Source: Marthasterias glacialis (taxonomy: Eukaryota; Echinodermata; Asteroidea; Forcipulatida; Asteriidae). From it: DNA of 64,000 nt. The stretch lies in NCBI GenBank assembly GCA_911728455.2, contig OU452222.1, positions 29,216,430 to 29,280,429 on the forward strand, written 5' to 3'. This document shows, piece after piece, positions 1 to 18,264 of this stretch. Under the pieces are notes generated by a model. That model was not told the origin of the DNA. It did no database searches and saw nothing but the letters and a program-made list of their open reading frames with translations. Each line of letters begins with the position of its first letter. The stretch's first letter is position 1. The translations under genes and the position numbers were made by a program.

Positions 1-219
1 AGTTTAATTTGTGTAGATTTTTAAACTTTTAATATGAATCTAGGAACAATTCACTATGAGCACAAGTAATCTTTTTCATTTGATAATTCATCCAAAAACC
101 AAGTTCATGACAGTTTAAGATAAGATTCTGTAGAATTACTCTATAAAAGAGTCAACATATAAATCTTAACAGAGATGTAAAAGTTTCTCAAAACATGAGA
201 CTGAATTTGTTGCACTTAC

Positions 220-4840
<4,621 letters not shown>

Positions 4841-7800
4841 CCTGTATGAAGAAAATTCACTAAAGTTTATAGGTGTCGGTTCACTTGAAAAACCATGAAG
4901 AATGACAAGACACTTTTTTGTTTACATGTTTTTACAACTTGCAAACCAAGATAATGTTTACATTATACCGACAATGCAAATTGTGTTGAAAACTGCATCC
5001 GGTTTACCAGCGCCCTCAAGCGTTCAGGGGAAACAGTTTGCTGTAGATCTCACAAGAAAAAAAACCTCTTTGCGCAGCGGGAGCTTAGAATAATAATGGA
5101 CTTCTTTCCTCCGCGGTGCAACCATTATCAAAAGTAGTTTCGAAAAGAAACTGTCATACGGAATAGGTACAATTTTCAGAGTGATTGATAAAAAAGGGGG
5201 GAAAAACAAACAAAAACCCAGTGATTTGGGTGATTTTGACATGATGTTTTAGGTCTGCGTGCTTGATAGGGGCGGATCCATGGGATTATGATAGGGGGCT
5301 GGACAGAGTTTTCCGGACTTTTAAGCTAAGTATGAACAGAGGGCAGGGGCGGGACTTATGAAAATTGTTTTTGAGAAGTGGGCGGGGTAAGTCGGACCCC
5401 TTGGTTCCGTCCCCGCTGTTTTCCTTCAAGATCCAATTTTTTATTTATTATTATTTTTTTTGCTTTTGTTTGTTTGTTTTTGTGTTTTTGTTTTGTTGTT
5501 GTTTTTTGGGAAGGGGGGGGGGGGTCAAATCTGCGTCATGTGAAAAACTGCCAAGGCTGGAAGCATCAATAGTCAAATTAACTGATAATGCATGCATAAT
5601 TTGCCTTTAAACTTTAAACAAACAAAACGGTTATTTTCTCTTTAAAGAGATATAAGAGGCTGTAATAAGATCCTGAAATCTGGATGTGACATTAATTTAA
5701 TAAAAATATAAATAATGACTTTTATAAAGCACGTCAAATTATTTTCTGCAAATGTATCAAAACGGAGCTTTAAGTGCCATATAAGGTAATTGCTGAGATT
5801 GTCAGCAGTGTTTTTCAACTTCAAAATAATTTCAATAACAGTGCACACGGTTCGTTTGAAACTGAATGGAACTGGCAACAAAATATATTTTGATTGCGAT
5901 ATAATGCTCCTATCTATTACCCACTTCCAATAACACCTCGCTGGCCAGAAAACTCTCACACACAAAAGTCTTATTTTTTTTCTCTCTTTCTTAATTTTTT
6001 TTTTCTTTGGACGCGCGATCGCACTCGGAGCGAGCGTAGATAAACGAGGTTTAATGATTTAATTGCATCTGACGACAACTTGTCACAAACATTCTGCAGT
6101 TTGCAAAGAGAGTCACGACAGGTCTAATTGGAATCACTTTGCACGTGTCGGGCTGGATCAATGGGTAAGTTGACAATGAGGAATGTGCAGCGAAAGACCC
6201 TCAGGGATAACCTCTAGGGATGGGGAGAAAGAGGAAGAGACGGGATGACTCTCTTGACATCTACAAGAAGCAAGAGAAGGAATCATGAAATTTTCATCAG
6301 TTTCGCCTGATATGATAAAATATGAGCAAGGTCTCGGAAATGGAATTTAGATATGTGTGACGGCAGCGGGGTGAATCAAAGCAACCAAGTATTATCAAAA
6401 CGATTCTTAACCAAGCCTTCTCAACGGAAGAGGGGGTAGTGGATTGTGTTGAATTTATATAGTTAATAAATATTCATAGGCCTACTTATTTATTCAATAT
6501 TCAAGTTAATTTGAATAAGTATAACTTACATCATAATCTCATGCAACCCAATTCACACACTTGTATAAGCCTTAACGTTCACACATTTCGGACTCATTAC
6601 TATAATTGCCTTCTTATAAAAATGCATAATCATAACTATCTTCACATTCATATTTATAGTCATAACACTTTTCTTATTTACATTAGTAGTCTTGCATTTG
6701 AATTTACAATAAATTGAATATTCATATTCACATTAACATAATTACGAGTCAAAATTTTTAGTAGTGTGTTATTCATAGTCATATCATAATTATTGATATT
6801 CGTGTTTGCAACATTCGAGTTATTTATGTGCATATTAATATTCATGTACATTTCGATGCTCAATATTCGTATATATATTCATATTCATATTCATGTTGTG
6901 TTAATATACATGTTCATAAAATCCATACATTATTTTTTGTTAAATGCTTAAAAATCATTGTGATATTTCCTAAGTACTACCATGTCTGTTCTCTTAGACT
7001 ACATTGCTGGGGGTTCTACTTGTAATTTTTTTCCTGCGAGTGCAACTCAAGAAGTGACTTTCTCGTCACTTGATATTATGTCAACGTTTTAATATTCAGG
7101 TCGAAAACATGCCGCGGATTACCATCAAAACTTGCCAGCAACTTTTTTTTATTTTATCCCACGGATCTCAGGCTATGTTTCTTTGCGCTCCGGAGAAAAA
7201 AACAACCCTAGCCGTGCATTTGAGCGGGTAAGCTGAATCTGGGTCGTCCTCGCCCCGAGCTTGCCTTGGGCACGGCCCGGGTTCAGTAACCGAGAGAGGC
7301 CTTACTGGGCATATCTCCTGTGAGTAGACTAGCTAGCTGTGTGTGGTGATCGCAGGCAGGCAGGCAGACGAGGGCCAGGGGCGGCAAAGGAGCGAAATGT
7401 GGTGATACTGATTACTCTCTTTCTTATTTTCCCTTCTTACTTGGCTTGCTGGACTAGTGCAGATTTTCTTGCCCGATATCGGCCTTGCTCTATTTAGGCT
7501 ATGCCATCTTTGGTGAAGGTGAAGTATTTTTAGAGAGTCCTTACACAAAAGCGACTCATATTTTATTCTTCTTCGTTCTATACAGCATATTGCATTTCGC
7601 ATAAAAATTGAAGTAATTTGAGCGCCATATATATTGCGTAATTCATCTAACGGTTTCTTCATGACCGAAACTGCTACCGTGGTAACAGGTTCTTTTCACT
7701 AAGATTGATGTATTGTTTGGCACGGACGACGTCTTTCAATTTACATTCCATGGGTAAATGCAGACCCCATTGTTGCTTGTCCGCCCCTCATCGCTTCACG

Positions 7801-9075
7801 ATGAATAGGATGAAATTTATATGGTAACTTTAGTCAGACTCAACAATACATCCCCGCGCCATGTTGTTTCATTTCCTCCATGATTCCGTCTCTTTACGGA
7901 GTGAAAATGGAGAACTAAGAGTTTCCATCTTAGAGAGTTTACGATAAATCTTTTTCTTGGGGATGATATTCCATAGATCATGAACAGATCGAATCTTGGC
8001 AAATCTTTTATATATATATATATTTCATGCGGGCTAAAACCGCGCCAGGGTCTTTTTTTCTTCTGTCTCTGCCTCTCTACAAATCGGAATACTCTTTCTA
8101 TCCTCCCTCTGGCGATCCTGATACGGTCAAATTAATGGCCAGGCTGGTATGGAAAAAAGCAGCCGGGGGCCATTCCGCCAACTCATCTTAAGCCGGTACG
8201 TGACTGCCTCCGGTTAACTTCATCATCCGACCGGCTTTGCAGATGGAGGCCTGCCAACATGCCCGAATGGCCGGCAGAGCATGGGCACAGGGACTTTTCT
8301 CAAGTTATTTATCCTTTTAAAAACCTGTGTTTTTTGTTTGCCTACTCGTCTCCCTGTCTGTTGTTAGATTTTTGATGTTGAACATTAATGCAGTACATTG
8401 TAAAGCAGTTCTGAGTGCGTCCCTGTCTGTCTCGATAGTCTTTATCACAATCATCCCTGGCGCACATGCTTCATACATCACCGCGGGGAAGTAAAGTTTT
8501 TTGTATTCCAAACGAACTTTGCACAAAATAAACTTGTTAATTTTGCTCGGCAACAGAACGAGGAAAAATGACGGATGGATATAGCATTCTTTGGAGACAT
8601 TATCTGGCATTTCATTAGCCAGCTGGTTTTGACCCACAAGGCAAGAGTGCTTAATGGTGAAATTTTAAAGCCGTGTATGAGCCCAAGAATCCCCTTGGCT
8701 TAACCCCAGGCCTTGCCGACTAATCCAAACAAGTTGCCTGGACACTGCTGACTGTGGGGTCTCGTTTGAAATTTCTTTCAATGTTCCACAATGCCCCCTT
8801 TTCTCTACCGCCTACATGACTAATACGTGCCTCGGGATAAAATAATGCTTTTGTGAAGCAATAGGGAAGAGGTTTGGGGGAACTACGGGACATGAAAAAC
8901 ACACAGGCCTCAAAATACACCTGCGAAGTCTTCACACGTGTATGCAATCAGCCGCCATGTGTCCCAAGTAAGTTTTTCGAGGCAGTTTTTCCAGAAGAAA
9001 ATTTATGAAAAGCACACCTTGAAAAGCATACCTTGAAAATGGAAATCTGTTCGGAACTCTTTTGGATAATTAGCT
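4841..9075. other. Intergenic DNA upstream of CTSA
   Basis: No gene recognised. It should hold the CTSA promoter near 4841-5300, but no clear core motif was seen. Contents: T/G-rich low complexity and a G run at 5440-5525, a degenerate TATTCA-rich stretch at 6470-6910, a GC-richer non-coding block at about 7080-8300, and a short (TA)n at 8008-8021. Confidence 0.6.
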
Positions 9076-9079
9076 TTTC

Positions 9080-9235
9080 TTTTTGCCCTATCGCATGGTT
9101 CTGCATTAGTCTATGCTTTCTTAGCTCTGTGTAGAAAAAACACCAGACAGGTATACTTCGGGTACAATAATAGAGACTCGAACCCACGACCTTACAGTAG
9201 ACACCGGGTGTTTTAACTTCTAGACAGCTTAGCTT
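9080..9235 (-). mobile_element. tRNA-like SINE, family A, copy 2 (diverged, minus strand)
   Basis: Read on the minus strand it has TGTCTAGAAGTTAAAACA followed by GGTCGTGGGTTCGAGTC, aligning with the A-box and B-box half of the 10.5-kb copy (GGTCGTGGGTTCCAATCC). The 3' part is poorly preserved. Confidence 0.55.
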
Positions 9236-10474
9236 GCCCGGAAGCGAGAATGTAGAATCTGGTAACCTCTAGAACTTGCAAGAAGGAGTTTTGTCAAAAC
9301 AACGTGTCACACAACGAGAAGAAAGTACAAAATCAGGCTAACTATTGAATAAATTTATCTCTAAATAGTCTTTGTTTTGCTTTACTAATTACTGAAATAA
9401 TTCATATAATTCAAGGTCTTCTCAAGTCAAGTTGAACTTTCATACTACTATTGATGCTAACTTGACACGAAGTATTCGAACAACACAATCCGCAATCATA
9501 ACGAACCAAGGTTTCAATAATAAACACTTCAGCCTATTGACTTGAGTTTTATCTCTGAAACTGAAAGCCCTTAATTCTTTCGAAGAAACTGTAAGAGCTT
9601 ATTCAGATAAGATTCTCTACCGGCAACCACCAAAAAGGTCAGAGAGAATAAGTGGACTTCTGCAAGTGCTAAATAGTGAAATTAAGAGTCCAATTGTGTA
9701 TTTAGGCCACTGATAGGCTCTTTAAAGACGTAGTGGCACCAAGTAAGTGCTTGCGGGTTGCAGGCCTACGCGTCATGGGACAGGAAAGGGGGAGGCGTGA
9801 CCTGCAGCACAGGAAAGGGGAGGTTGCTTTGCCTAGAGGATGGGTGGACAGATGTCCTGAAAATAACTTGATGCTAAGATTTCTCCGGATCCAGTAGGGT
9901 ACATGACGCAAAGCTTCATTAAAACACCCAAGGCTGTAAATCTGCTTAAAAACCTTGCTGTTTTAAGCAGAGTAAAGTGTTGATTTATTTCGCCATTATT
10001 TTTAAAGACAAGTCGGTTAATAGAGCATGCCCTTTTAAATAGACTAATAAATAGAAATTGGCAATAGCTCTTTTGTTGAAAACATACTGGCAGGTACATT
10101 GTAAAAACAAGTAGGGCTTATTCGGTTTAACTGGTTGGTTTTCTCCAAAAACAATTGCAGATGTCTTTTTTGTTAAACACGTTGTTCTTTAATGACGCAA
10201 CAAGAAATCTATGTTATACAACAGTTACTGACACCAATATTCACTCAAAATAAAAGTTTACTCCAAGAAGTGTTTTGTCGTTACATACTTTGAAAATAGG
10301 GAAACATAAATATCATAGCTTAGAACCATTAAGACGGATTAATCATTATGTTGTGTAATGGCGTCCTAGATTTGTTCATGAATATGCATGGTTTGATTTG
10401 CATACATTAGAATGAAACATTAGTTGCAAGATAAGAAGAGCAAAATACTTTAACATGAATAAATAGCTGCCAGG
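9236..10474. other. Intergenic DNA
   Basis: No gene or repeat family recognised. A slightly GC-richer patch with GGAAAGGGGGAGG and GGAAAGGGGAGG lies near 9780-9830. Open frames on the minus strand here are short and unsupported. Confidence 0.55.
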
Positions 10475-10650
10475 CAATCTCGGTAGTCTAGTTGGTAAGA
10501 CATCTGATCAGGAATGGCAGGGGTCGTGGGTTCCAATCCCACCGGAGGAATATGCCTTTGGACTCTTTTTCACAGGACTCGGGAAAGTACTGGGCATACA
10601 GTGCTTAACACACATCTGTGTATGGATAAAAACACAAATAATATTCTTTA
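10475..10650 (+). mobile_element. tRNA-like SINE, family A, copy 3 (best preserved)
   Basis: The head has A-box-like GGTAGTCTAGTTGGTAAGAC and B-box-like GTGGGTTCCAATCCCACC, spaced as in a tRNA. The body has ACTCGGGAAAGTACTGGGCA and CAGTGCTTAACACACAT, and the tail is AAAACACAAATAAT. The acceptor stem does not pair fully, so this is a retroposon, not a tRNA gene. Confidence 0.75.
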
Positions 10651-10659
10651 TCATCGATG

Positions 10660-13600
10660 CAAACATTTATATCTATTATAATGAATAAACATGTCTTTGT
10701 TTTAAGATTTCCAAATCGACATGAGCTAGGTGATATCTTAGGAGATTGGGATATACATGTACTTTCCCTCTAGTTCAAAAGATTTTGTTTGCACGCTTAA
10801 CAAATTATACTAAACAGTTCCCCGCCGAATGTGTATTATTTGGGAGACATTTTGTTGTTACTTGTTTTATACTTGGCCAGTTTGTTTCTAAGTTGTGAAA
10901 GTTCTTGAAATTACAATGTATCCATACTAGAGGTGAGCAGCTATTTCCCAAAATGTGTCATTGTCTTATTCACTCATATTGGGACAGGACATCCTTCTGT
11001 TCATCGTGTCATAAGATTCTGTTTGGATAGACACTCTATAAACATACCCCCAGTCATCCCCCTCACACTATGCTGATCGACTTCTGGGACCTTCAGATAA
11101 GTCGATGCACCCTTGAATGCCCCCCCCCCCCATCCAATAAGAACTTTATTGTCGCCTCCTCTATAAAGCATAGATGGATGCGTATATACAGGTCACTTCA
11201 TGTTCGAATGTGGGCGGGCAAAGTGTAAGCGTTGGATACGAAGGTGAAGACCATATCAGTTGCCAGTCGACTCCAAAAGTAACTAATTCCAGGAAATATT
11301 TACAGGTTACACATTTCTTTAAAAGAAAACCTTTGAAATGGATGAACTTGTCAAAAATCCACAGCACTGCTGTACCGAACATTACAGATACTCCTTGTGT
11401 TGTATTTGCATATATTCATTTATTTATTCATTTTTTAATCGTGACAGTGAGTTATTTTAAGCCTTCCCTTTCGAGATTTTTAAAAATGACAGGATGTTTA
11501 TCAATCTGCAACTCTGTTGGGAATCAAATATTCGAACCTCGCAATCTACACAGGATGTCATTTCCAGTCCCGAGGTAGCCCGGTCACGAAAGGTCAACAA
11601 ACTCTTGGCATTAATTACACCTTATTTTATGTTTATTTATTTATTAATTATTTATTTATTTTATTATTTTTTTTCGTGTGTTGTTTCTGCTGAGACAACT
11701 GATTTGAAAGGGCAATAGAAAAAACGCTGTAGAGGTTTTTTATTATTTAAATTTTCATTAAAAAAAGTTACCACTTCGCTTTCATTTGACGAAGAAAAAA
11801 ATATTGGTAAATTCATAACTAAGAAAATAAAGGACGTCTTTATGCCAATATAAGTAACTCGATGCAAAAAAAACAAAAAACAACAACAACAACACCACAA
11901 ACTAAATAAGTTTAAGGGTTTGACTTTGAGAGTATCTTGTGTTTGAGTAGTTTTGTTTGATTTTGTCCCGGCTTTTTTTGCCAATATTTGTTGAGGCGAT
12001 ACAAGGGGAAGTTTTCGGATGGAAAAACAGTTTCTGAAAGGTGTTTACCAAGAAAGATATGAATCCTTCTTTTTAAGCGTTTTAATATTCAAACTTTCTT
12101 TAAAAATAAAATAGAACCGTCGAATAATAAGTATTCAATACTTGAGGGAAAAACAGAAAAATATTGAAAATGTTCAGGAATACAATTTTCCCTTATATGA
12201 ATTCCCTTCCTTTGTCAAAAGAGATTTCATGTGGCCGGAAGGCGATCCAATGAAACTATATAAAAAGAAAAGCTTTAAGTAGCAAAATTGGAAGAATTGG
12301 TTCCAGACGATTTATATTTTATCACTAAGTGATCATTATTAGATAGATCACTTACATGAAAGACATCTCACCGACACTTAAGACATGGTAAGCACATCTT
12401 TGTGAACTACATGGCACGGGCACCCCTAGGGAATACTAACTTTCAAGATGAAGAAAAAAGAAAGATGGTTCACAAGAAGATGGGTAGAATAAAAACTGGT
12501 TAGGGGGTAAAAAGAGACACTAAAGCCATCACGACAGCAAAGTGCAATAGATGTCCCGCAGTTATAGGAGATGAAAGTACCGACACATAGCCAGAGCACA
12601 GACGGGGGATCAGGTCGACGGAAGCCCCTCTCGGTGCAGTATCGCCCCGGCGATGAGTCTCAGCTCTCAAAGTCCGCGGTTAGGCCATACGCGGCAGTAT
12701 AACAAAAAGGGATTTACTTCACAGTTCAAAATCTCTTCATAAAACTTTCATAGCCAATTAAACGAATGGAAATGTATCAGGTATCAAAACCAATTCAAAA
12801 GAAAAAAAAAACATCGAATTCAAATCAACGGGTGTGATGTGCGAGTCTTCAAATCATATTTAATTATATTTGTCAGCATATTAGATTTACAAATGCCCCA
12901 AGGTGTTTTAAATACTGTTGGAACTTAAAGCAAAATAGGTCTATAAAATAATTATAATAGGAACGGGTCAGATAGGTCAGCTTTACGTGTATCCATTGGC
13001 CTCATTTCATCAAAGTTGAATTTGACGAGACCAAAATCACAAACATATCACAAAGGTGATTTCTTTTTCTTTTCTTTTTCGCACTTGTGTTTGCTATAAG
13101 CTCACTTTTGCTTTGGCAAATTCAAGACCTAAATAGCTTATCAAAGTTGGGGTACGAGCAGAGTAGACTTTTCGAAACAACGAGACTTTCTCCGGTTCTT
13201 CCAGAACCATCATCTTAAAAAAGGAGATATTTAGCAACATGATTGTTACCCGAAAGCTTGTTTCTTATCCTGGTTATCAAAGGTGGCCAAATGCCCAGCC
13301 ATACTCACGATCATTCTTCAAAAAGTAGGTTAACATTGTAGCCTCTCGCAATTAACAGTAAAGTTCCAGGGCGAACCTGTTAAAACAATATAATACATTA
13401 AATTACATTTGTCTCGGTAAAGTTTTCTGTTTTCGGCAAATTAATTTTACAAGCTGACCAGATATGTTGCGTCCAGACTGTTCCTGTACGAGAAACAAAA
13501 CAAAAACTTCAGGACATGGTTAGACCATTAATGGGTTATTTAATAATTCCCAGGAAATAAAAACAAATTCTGGCGTTGTAGGAACAAACAATTTTCACCT

Positions 13601-15850
13601 AATCCTTCTTCAGGTTTGATGTTGATATAAATGAATAACTATTATTTAAAGCAATTGACAACATTGGTAACTGCCAAAGACCAGTATTCTTATGACCCAA
13701 AATACAGATGAAATAACAAATGTCTGAAAATTTGAACTCAATGGGTCATCGGAAGCACGAGAAGTTAGTGGGAAAAACCTATATGCTCTCACTGTTTTCG
13801 AACATCTGGTTTTTGGACTCGCAAGATCAAAACTATAATTGTTGTACTCAGTTCTCAACAACTATAGCATTTCATGCAAAAATATTTCAAGGGAAGTTTT
13901 CTACAAGAGCAATCTTTGTACCATGTAAGTCAAGGGCAAATCTGTGAATATGTATTCAATCTCACCGATGTCGTGAACACCATTTTAAGAATAGCAAGTT
14001 TATCGATAATTCTTCAACTCTATTTGTCAAAGGACTTGACTTTGTTAAAAGCTACAACATCCACTCGACTTTAACTCACCTGATATTTTATAACTTATTT
14101 TGTTACTGAGATACACAAACAACAAAATTTTAGGCCCAGTTATGAAATAAGTTAGTGTTTTTTAAAGAAACTTTACTAATTAATTCATTAGCATTAATTC
14201 ATTAGCATAATTGAAACAACAGAGCTTAATATCAAGAGGAGGGACATGATTCGTTAAACGTTTTTCAAATTTTGTTTGTGTCTTTTTCGACATAATCTCC
14301 ACTTTCCCAATAAAGAGTGTTATTGATGTGTCACGTGATAGTGTTAAATGCAGTGTGGGAATTTTAAATGGCCGCCATTTTGTGTTTGCCTTTATTTAGG
14401 GGTTTAAAAACTATATCATGGTTTTTTTATCGACGGAACAGTTTTATCAACATGTTAATTTCCAACTGTTCGGCTGAGAGAAACTATAGAAACTTCAACC
14501 AGGCCTCATCATTGCACCCTGGGCACCAAAAGCTGTTGGCAATATCGATTTTTAAGTGGAAAACTAAAAAATACCCATTTTTCCTGCAAAATGGGACAAA
14601 CACGATTGCAGCACCCCCAACGGTGACCCCAGTAAGCAAATATAATGTCATGTTATTGAGTATGTCAAACTAAACAAGTTTGCAAAGTTTCATAGCATTT
14701 TGGACAACAGATACGGAAATAAAATGGGGAAAATCCCCTTTTTGTTTTTATTTTTGACAAACGGGCAGAAAACTACCACAAAATGCCCTCTAATGGCAAA
14801 TTTTTGAAATTTGTTTTTGTCACCATGTAGAACTTAGTGAAGTGAAAATTTGTGGCAAGATCAAAAAGTCGGTCGAGACCTTTGAAAAATAAGGAAGGGG
14901 CACTTTGTGCCTCTCCCCCGGTCCCCGTAAGTAAAACAAATACTAAAAAAAAATATAAAAAAATAAAAATAAAAAGCCCTGCCCCTGATAGGGTTAAAGT
15001 TGGTGTTTTCGTTTACTATAGTAGATTATTCCTACGTCATGGTGTTCCTGTTCCCGCTTTGCAAACTTTCAGATCCTGCATATCACAACCAATCTCTAAA
15101 TTCTCGGAGTTTACAGCATTTCAGGCGAATTTCTTAAGAGTGATTGATATGGATGTAAGATGTTAAGTGATTGATATCTGATATTAACTAACCTCAAATA
15201 AATAAGCACACCACTGTCGAAACGATGCTTGAACTCTCTCCAGAAAACGACGAGAGACAAAGATAGAGAGAGTGTCTTATACCTTGACACATTCAGTAAA
15301 ACATGTTGTAACTACCCGTATATTTCACGAAATAAATGAATAAAAGTTAAGCTTCACAAGCAAAATAGTTGCTTCGTTTACATATAGGCCTTTCACAGCT
15401 TACTCCTAGGCCTATTGCAGTATTTGTTTGTTTGTTTGTTTGTTTGTACAATAAAACAATAAACGTACCCTGGTCCATTGTTTACGAAACACGTCACCTG
15501 GCTTTGACAGTTACTTTATTAATCAGTATTCATTTCACACCTAAAATAAAAGACACTTCACACTAAAATGATTTTATGGGGACTTAGAGTGTTGTACAAA
15601 GTAATCGTTAGTCACAACCCAGCGTTTAGATTACTGTCATAATAGAAGCAAGGTTGTCTTGAGAGAGCCGTGAAAAACAACATGAGGTCCGACTTAAAAG
15701 GGTTTCACCAAAGTTCCCCCCAACAAAAAACAAAATCTTCGTCCATTCAAAACCTCGAGTAAATCTAACAATTCAAGCTGAAGTTTCACAAGGATTGTTT
15801 TGAAGTACATATTATTTTGACTACACGACAATATACCAGGATTAGCAATT
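10660..15850. other. Intergenic DNA
   Basis: No gene recognised. Contents: C run at 11120-11132, A/T homopolymer-rich DNA at 11620-11900, a short CpG-richer patch at about 12590-12710, a tandem ATTCATTAGCAT doublet near 14185-14210, and (TTTG)n at 15424-15447. Open frames of up to 134 codons (11174-11578) resemble no family. Confidence 0.55.
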
Positions 15851-15855
15851 ATCAG

Positions 15856-16095
15856 TGATCTACCTTATATTGATTCAAAGAGATTAAACCAAGTACAAAT
15901 GGTGTAAACGGTACAGTATAGAAGCAACTATACTTCACCTTGATCCACAGAGAAAAACGGGCGAAGCAGATGATCTACCTGATCTTGACTCAAAGAGATT
16001 AAACCATTAGCAGAAGTATCAACGCTGTAATCCTGTACTTCTTGATCCAAAGAGAAAAACGGGCGAAGCAGATGATCTACCTTATCTGACACAAA
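15856..16095. repeat. ~102-115-bp tandem repeat, about 2.5 copies
   Basis: Units start with TGATCTACC at 15856, 15971 and 16073. They share CAAAGAGATTAAACCA and GAAAAACGGGCGAAGCAGA. The spacing differs by 13 bp between units. Confidence 0.8.
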
Positions 16096-16149
16096 GAGAG
16101 AATAAGAGTTTTGCCAACATAACCGATACCAATACTGTCTGCAGCAACA

Positions 16150-18125
16150 GTTTTTTTCCAACATTACAAATTCTATATCTCGGAAGATAGCATCAGCAGC
16201 AGTTTTGCCAATTTAAACAATGTTGTTACTCCTTCTCATTTAAAGAGAGTAAGCATATACCAGCAATACATTTGCAAGAATTACAAATGGATTAGAAATG
16301 AACAGTACGAAATACTAACTACCGGCCGTAGTCCAGTTTACTATTGCCGGTATCTGAGTTCAATTGGATTTTGTACCGGTATTGTTTAAAATCAGCAGGT
16401 CTGGGAGGGCACATCTTTTTAGATGACTTTTGTTTTACATTTGGCCTTCTCTGGACGGCCTTTGCTCGCGAATAGTATTGTCCAAATAATTCAAATAGAA
16501 TACATAAATAAATAAAAACTGGTACAGACTTGACCAACACTTACTTAATTGCTGTTCGGTCCAGCAGTGGGACATAAAGCCGCAACACACTGGACACAAT
16601 GAATTCTCCAAAACGGTGTACGGTACCACGAAATAAGATAATAAATTTGACAAGTTAGGTTGGGTCCACATACAGTTACGGTCTTTAAATTCGATGATGC
16701 AATACAACATCAAAATTATCTGCATTTAGGTGGTTCATATGTGAATTATGCACTGCAAGTGACAAAATGGTGGACGTCAGTTAAATTTGGGTTGTGCGTC
16801 TTTTCGGACCGGTCTATCATATTTGCATCGCTGTTGCATCACACTGTGCCAGAGTAATCCCATTTAACTCGTGGCTTGTGGACAAAATGGATCAACAATA
16901 AGCACAAGTCCATTTCCCACTTATCTATTGTATGAAAACATGTTTCGCAGGGGAAAGGAAAACATTTGCGTTGGGGACGATATCGATCCAATGTACGGCG
17001 GAAATCCCTTCAGTGTTAAGGCCTCTAACATTGCTTTCTCGCGTGTCATTAATGAATTTACTGCACATCTTAAAGGGATGGTAAAGTAGTAGTGTTTGGA
17101 TGAATTCTCTCTATTGAGGTCTTTTAGCTTGATAACAAATTAAACTTTCATGTGTAAATATAAAACTGGGTCACTTTAAGTTAATTTGTGATTTTCTTGT
17201 AATGGCGTCGAGTAGATGACATCATTTCAGAAGAAACAGTTTCCTAGCACAGTTGGAACTTTATGACCAGTAAGCTCGTACATGACAAATATGTATTATT
17301 TTATCATTTATTTGATTTGATTGATTCATCATTGTTTACGATACATAATGTCTTTCAAGTTGAAGACATGTTTACCTAATTTAGACCAGTTAACCATTAA
17401 TGATTTGAAGAGGTGGATTTCGAACCATTTTTTGGGAGGACGGAGCGATAGCTGGGAAGAGGAAGTTATACTTTGTTGTCATAACATTTTAATTCAGTAA
17501 ACCCTACCCCGGATCCGCATAATCTAATGATTTGCAATAGTTACAAATTATTTCTTTAAGTACCCTTTTACAAGCAACCCACAAAATGATATGGAAATGC
17601 AATGAAGCAATTACAAAGCCATCAGTAATTGCGATCGAATGTGGACGCTGGAAAAATCTACTAGACTAAGAATTAAAGATTAAATGATTAAATGATCAAA
17701 TTAATTGAACACTGATGTAGACAAGACATGTTCAATAACATTCTGAGATGTAAGCGTTATTCATCAGGAATACGACGTGGCAGCTGGTTATGGTTTAATA
17801 TGCTTAATCCAATACACTTTCTTATTTAAAGAGGTCTAACATATACGGCCAAAAGTAAGAAGGTAATTACAATACAGGCTGAGCCCTATTTTTGACATAT
17901 CTAATTAAGTTAATTTTATATACATTTGTCTTTTAATATTAATATTATACATAAGAAACACAATAGTTATAAAAGAAGCAATTGCGTAATAAACAACGTA
18001 TTACTGTGACCTATTAGAGATTATTACAGAAAGGTGAACACTAAACAAAGTTTTGAAATGTTAGTTTACGAACAAATCTTTCTTTGATTTTATTTTGGTG
18101 TTATCCTTTTAAACCAGTGATAGCG
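16150..18125. other. Intergenic DNA
   Basis: No gene or repeat recognised. Several frames of 65-96 codons (for example 16660-16857 and 16871-17089 on plus) lack splice support and family resemblance. Confidence 0.55.
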
Positions 18126-18127
18126 AT

Positions 18128-18262
18128 AGGTTACTCATGCGAACCCAAACCGAGTAGCCTGTGAAATCTTTTCCCGCAAAACTAGGAAAGCACCGAGTAT
18201 AAAGTGCTTATCACACATAGGTGTAGACCCCTAAGGGTAAAACAAAATAATACTAGTCTTTA
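18128..18262 (+). mobile_element. tRNA-like SINE, family A, copy 4 (5'-truncated)
   Basis: TGCGAACCCAAACCGAGTAG aligns to the B-box region of copy 1. GTATAAAGTGCTTATCACAC and AAGGGTAAAACAAAATAAT align to the body and tail of copy 3. The A-box half is missing or diverged. Confidence 0.7.
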
Positions 18263-18264
18263 TC

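Noticed and set aside
10480..10552. Functional tRNA gene
   Set aside because: The acceptor stem does not pair properly, and related truncated copies share the same downstream body.
16871..17089. 72-codon plus frame
   Set aside because: No family resemblance, splice partner or promoter context.
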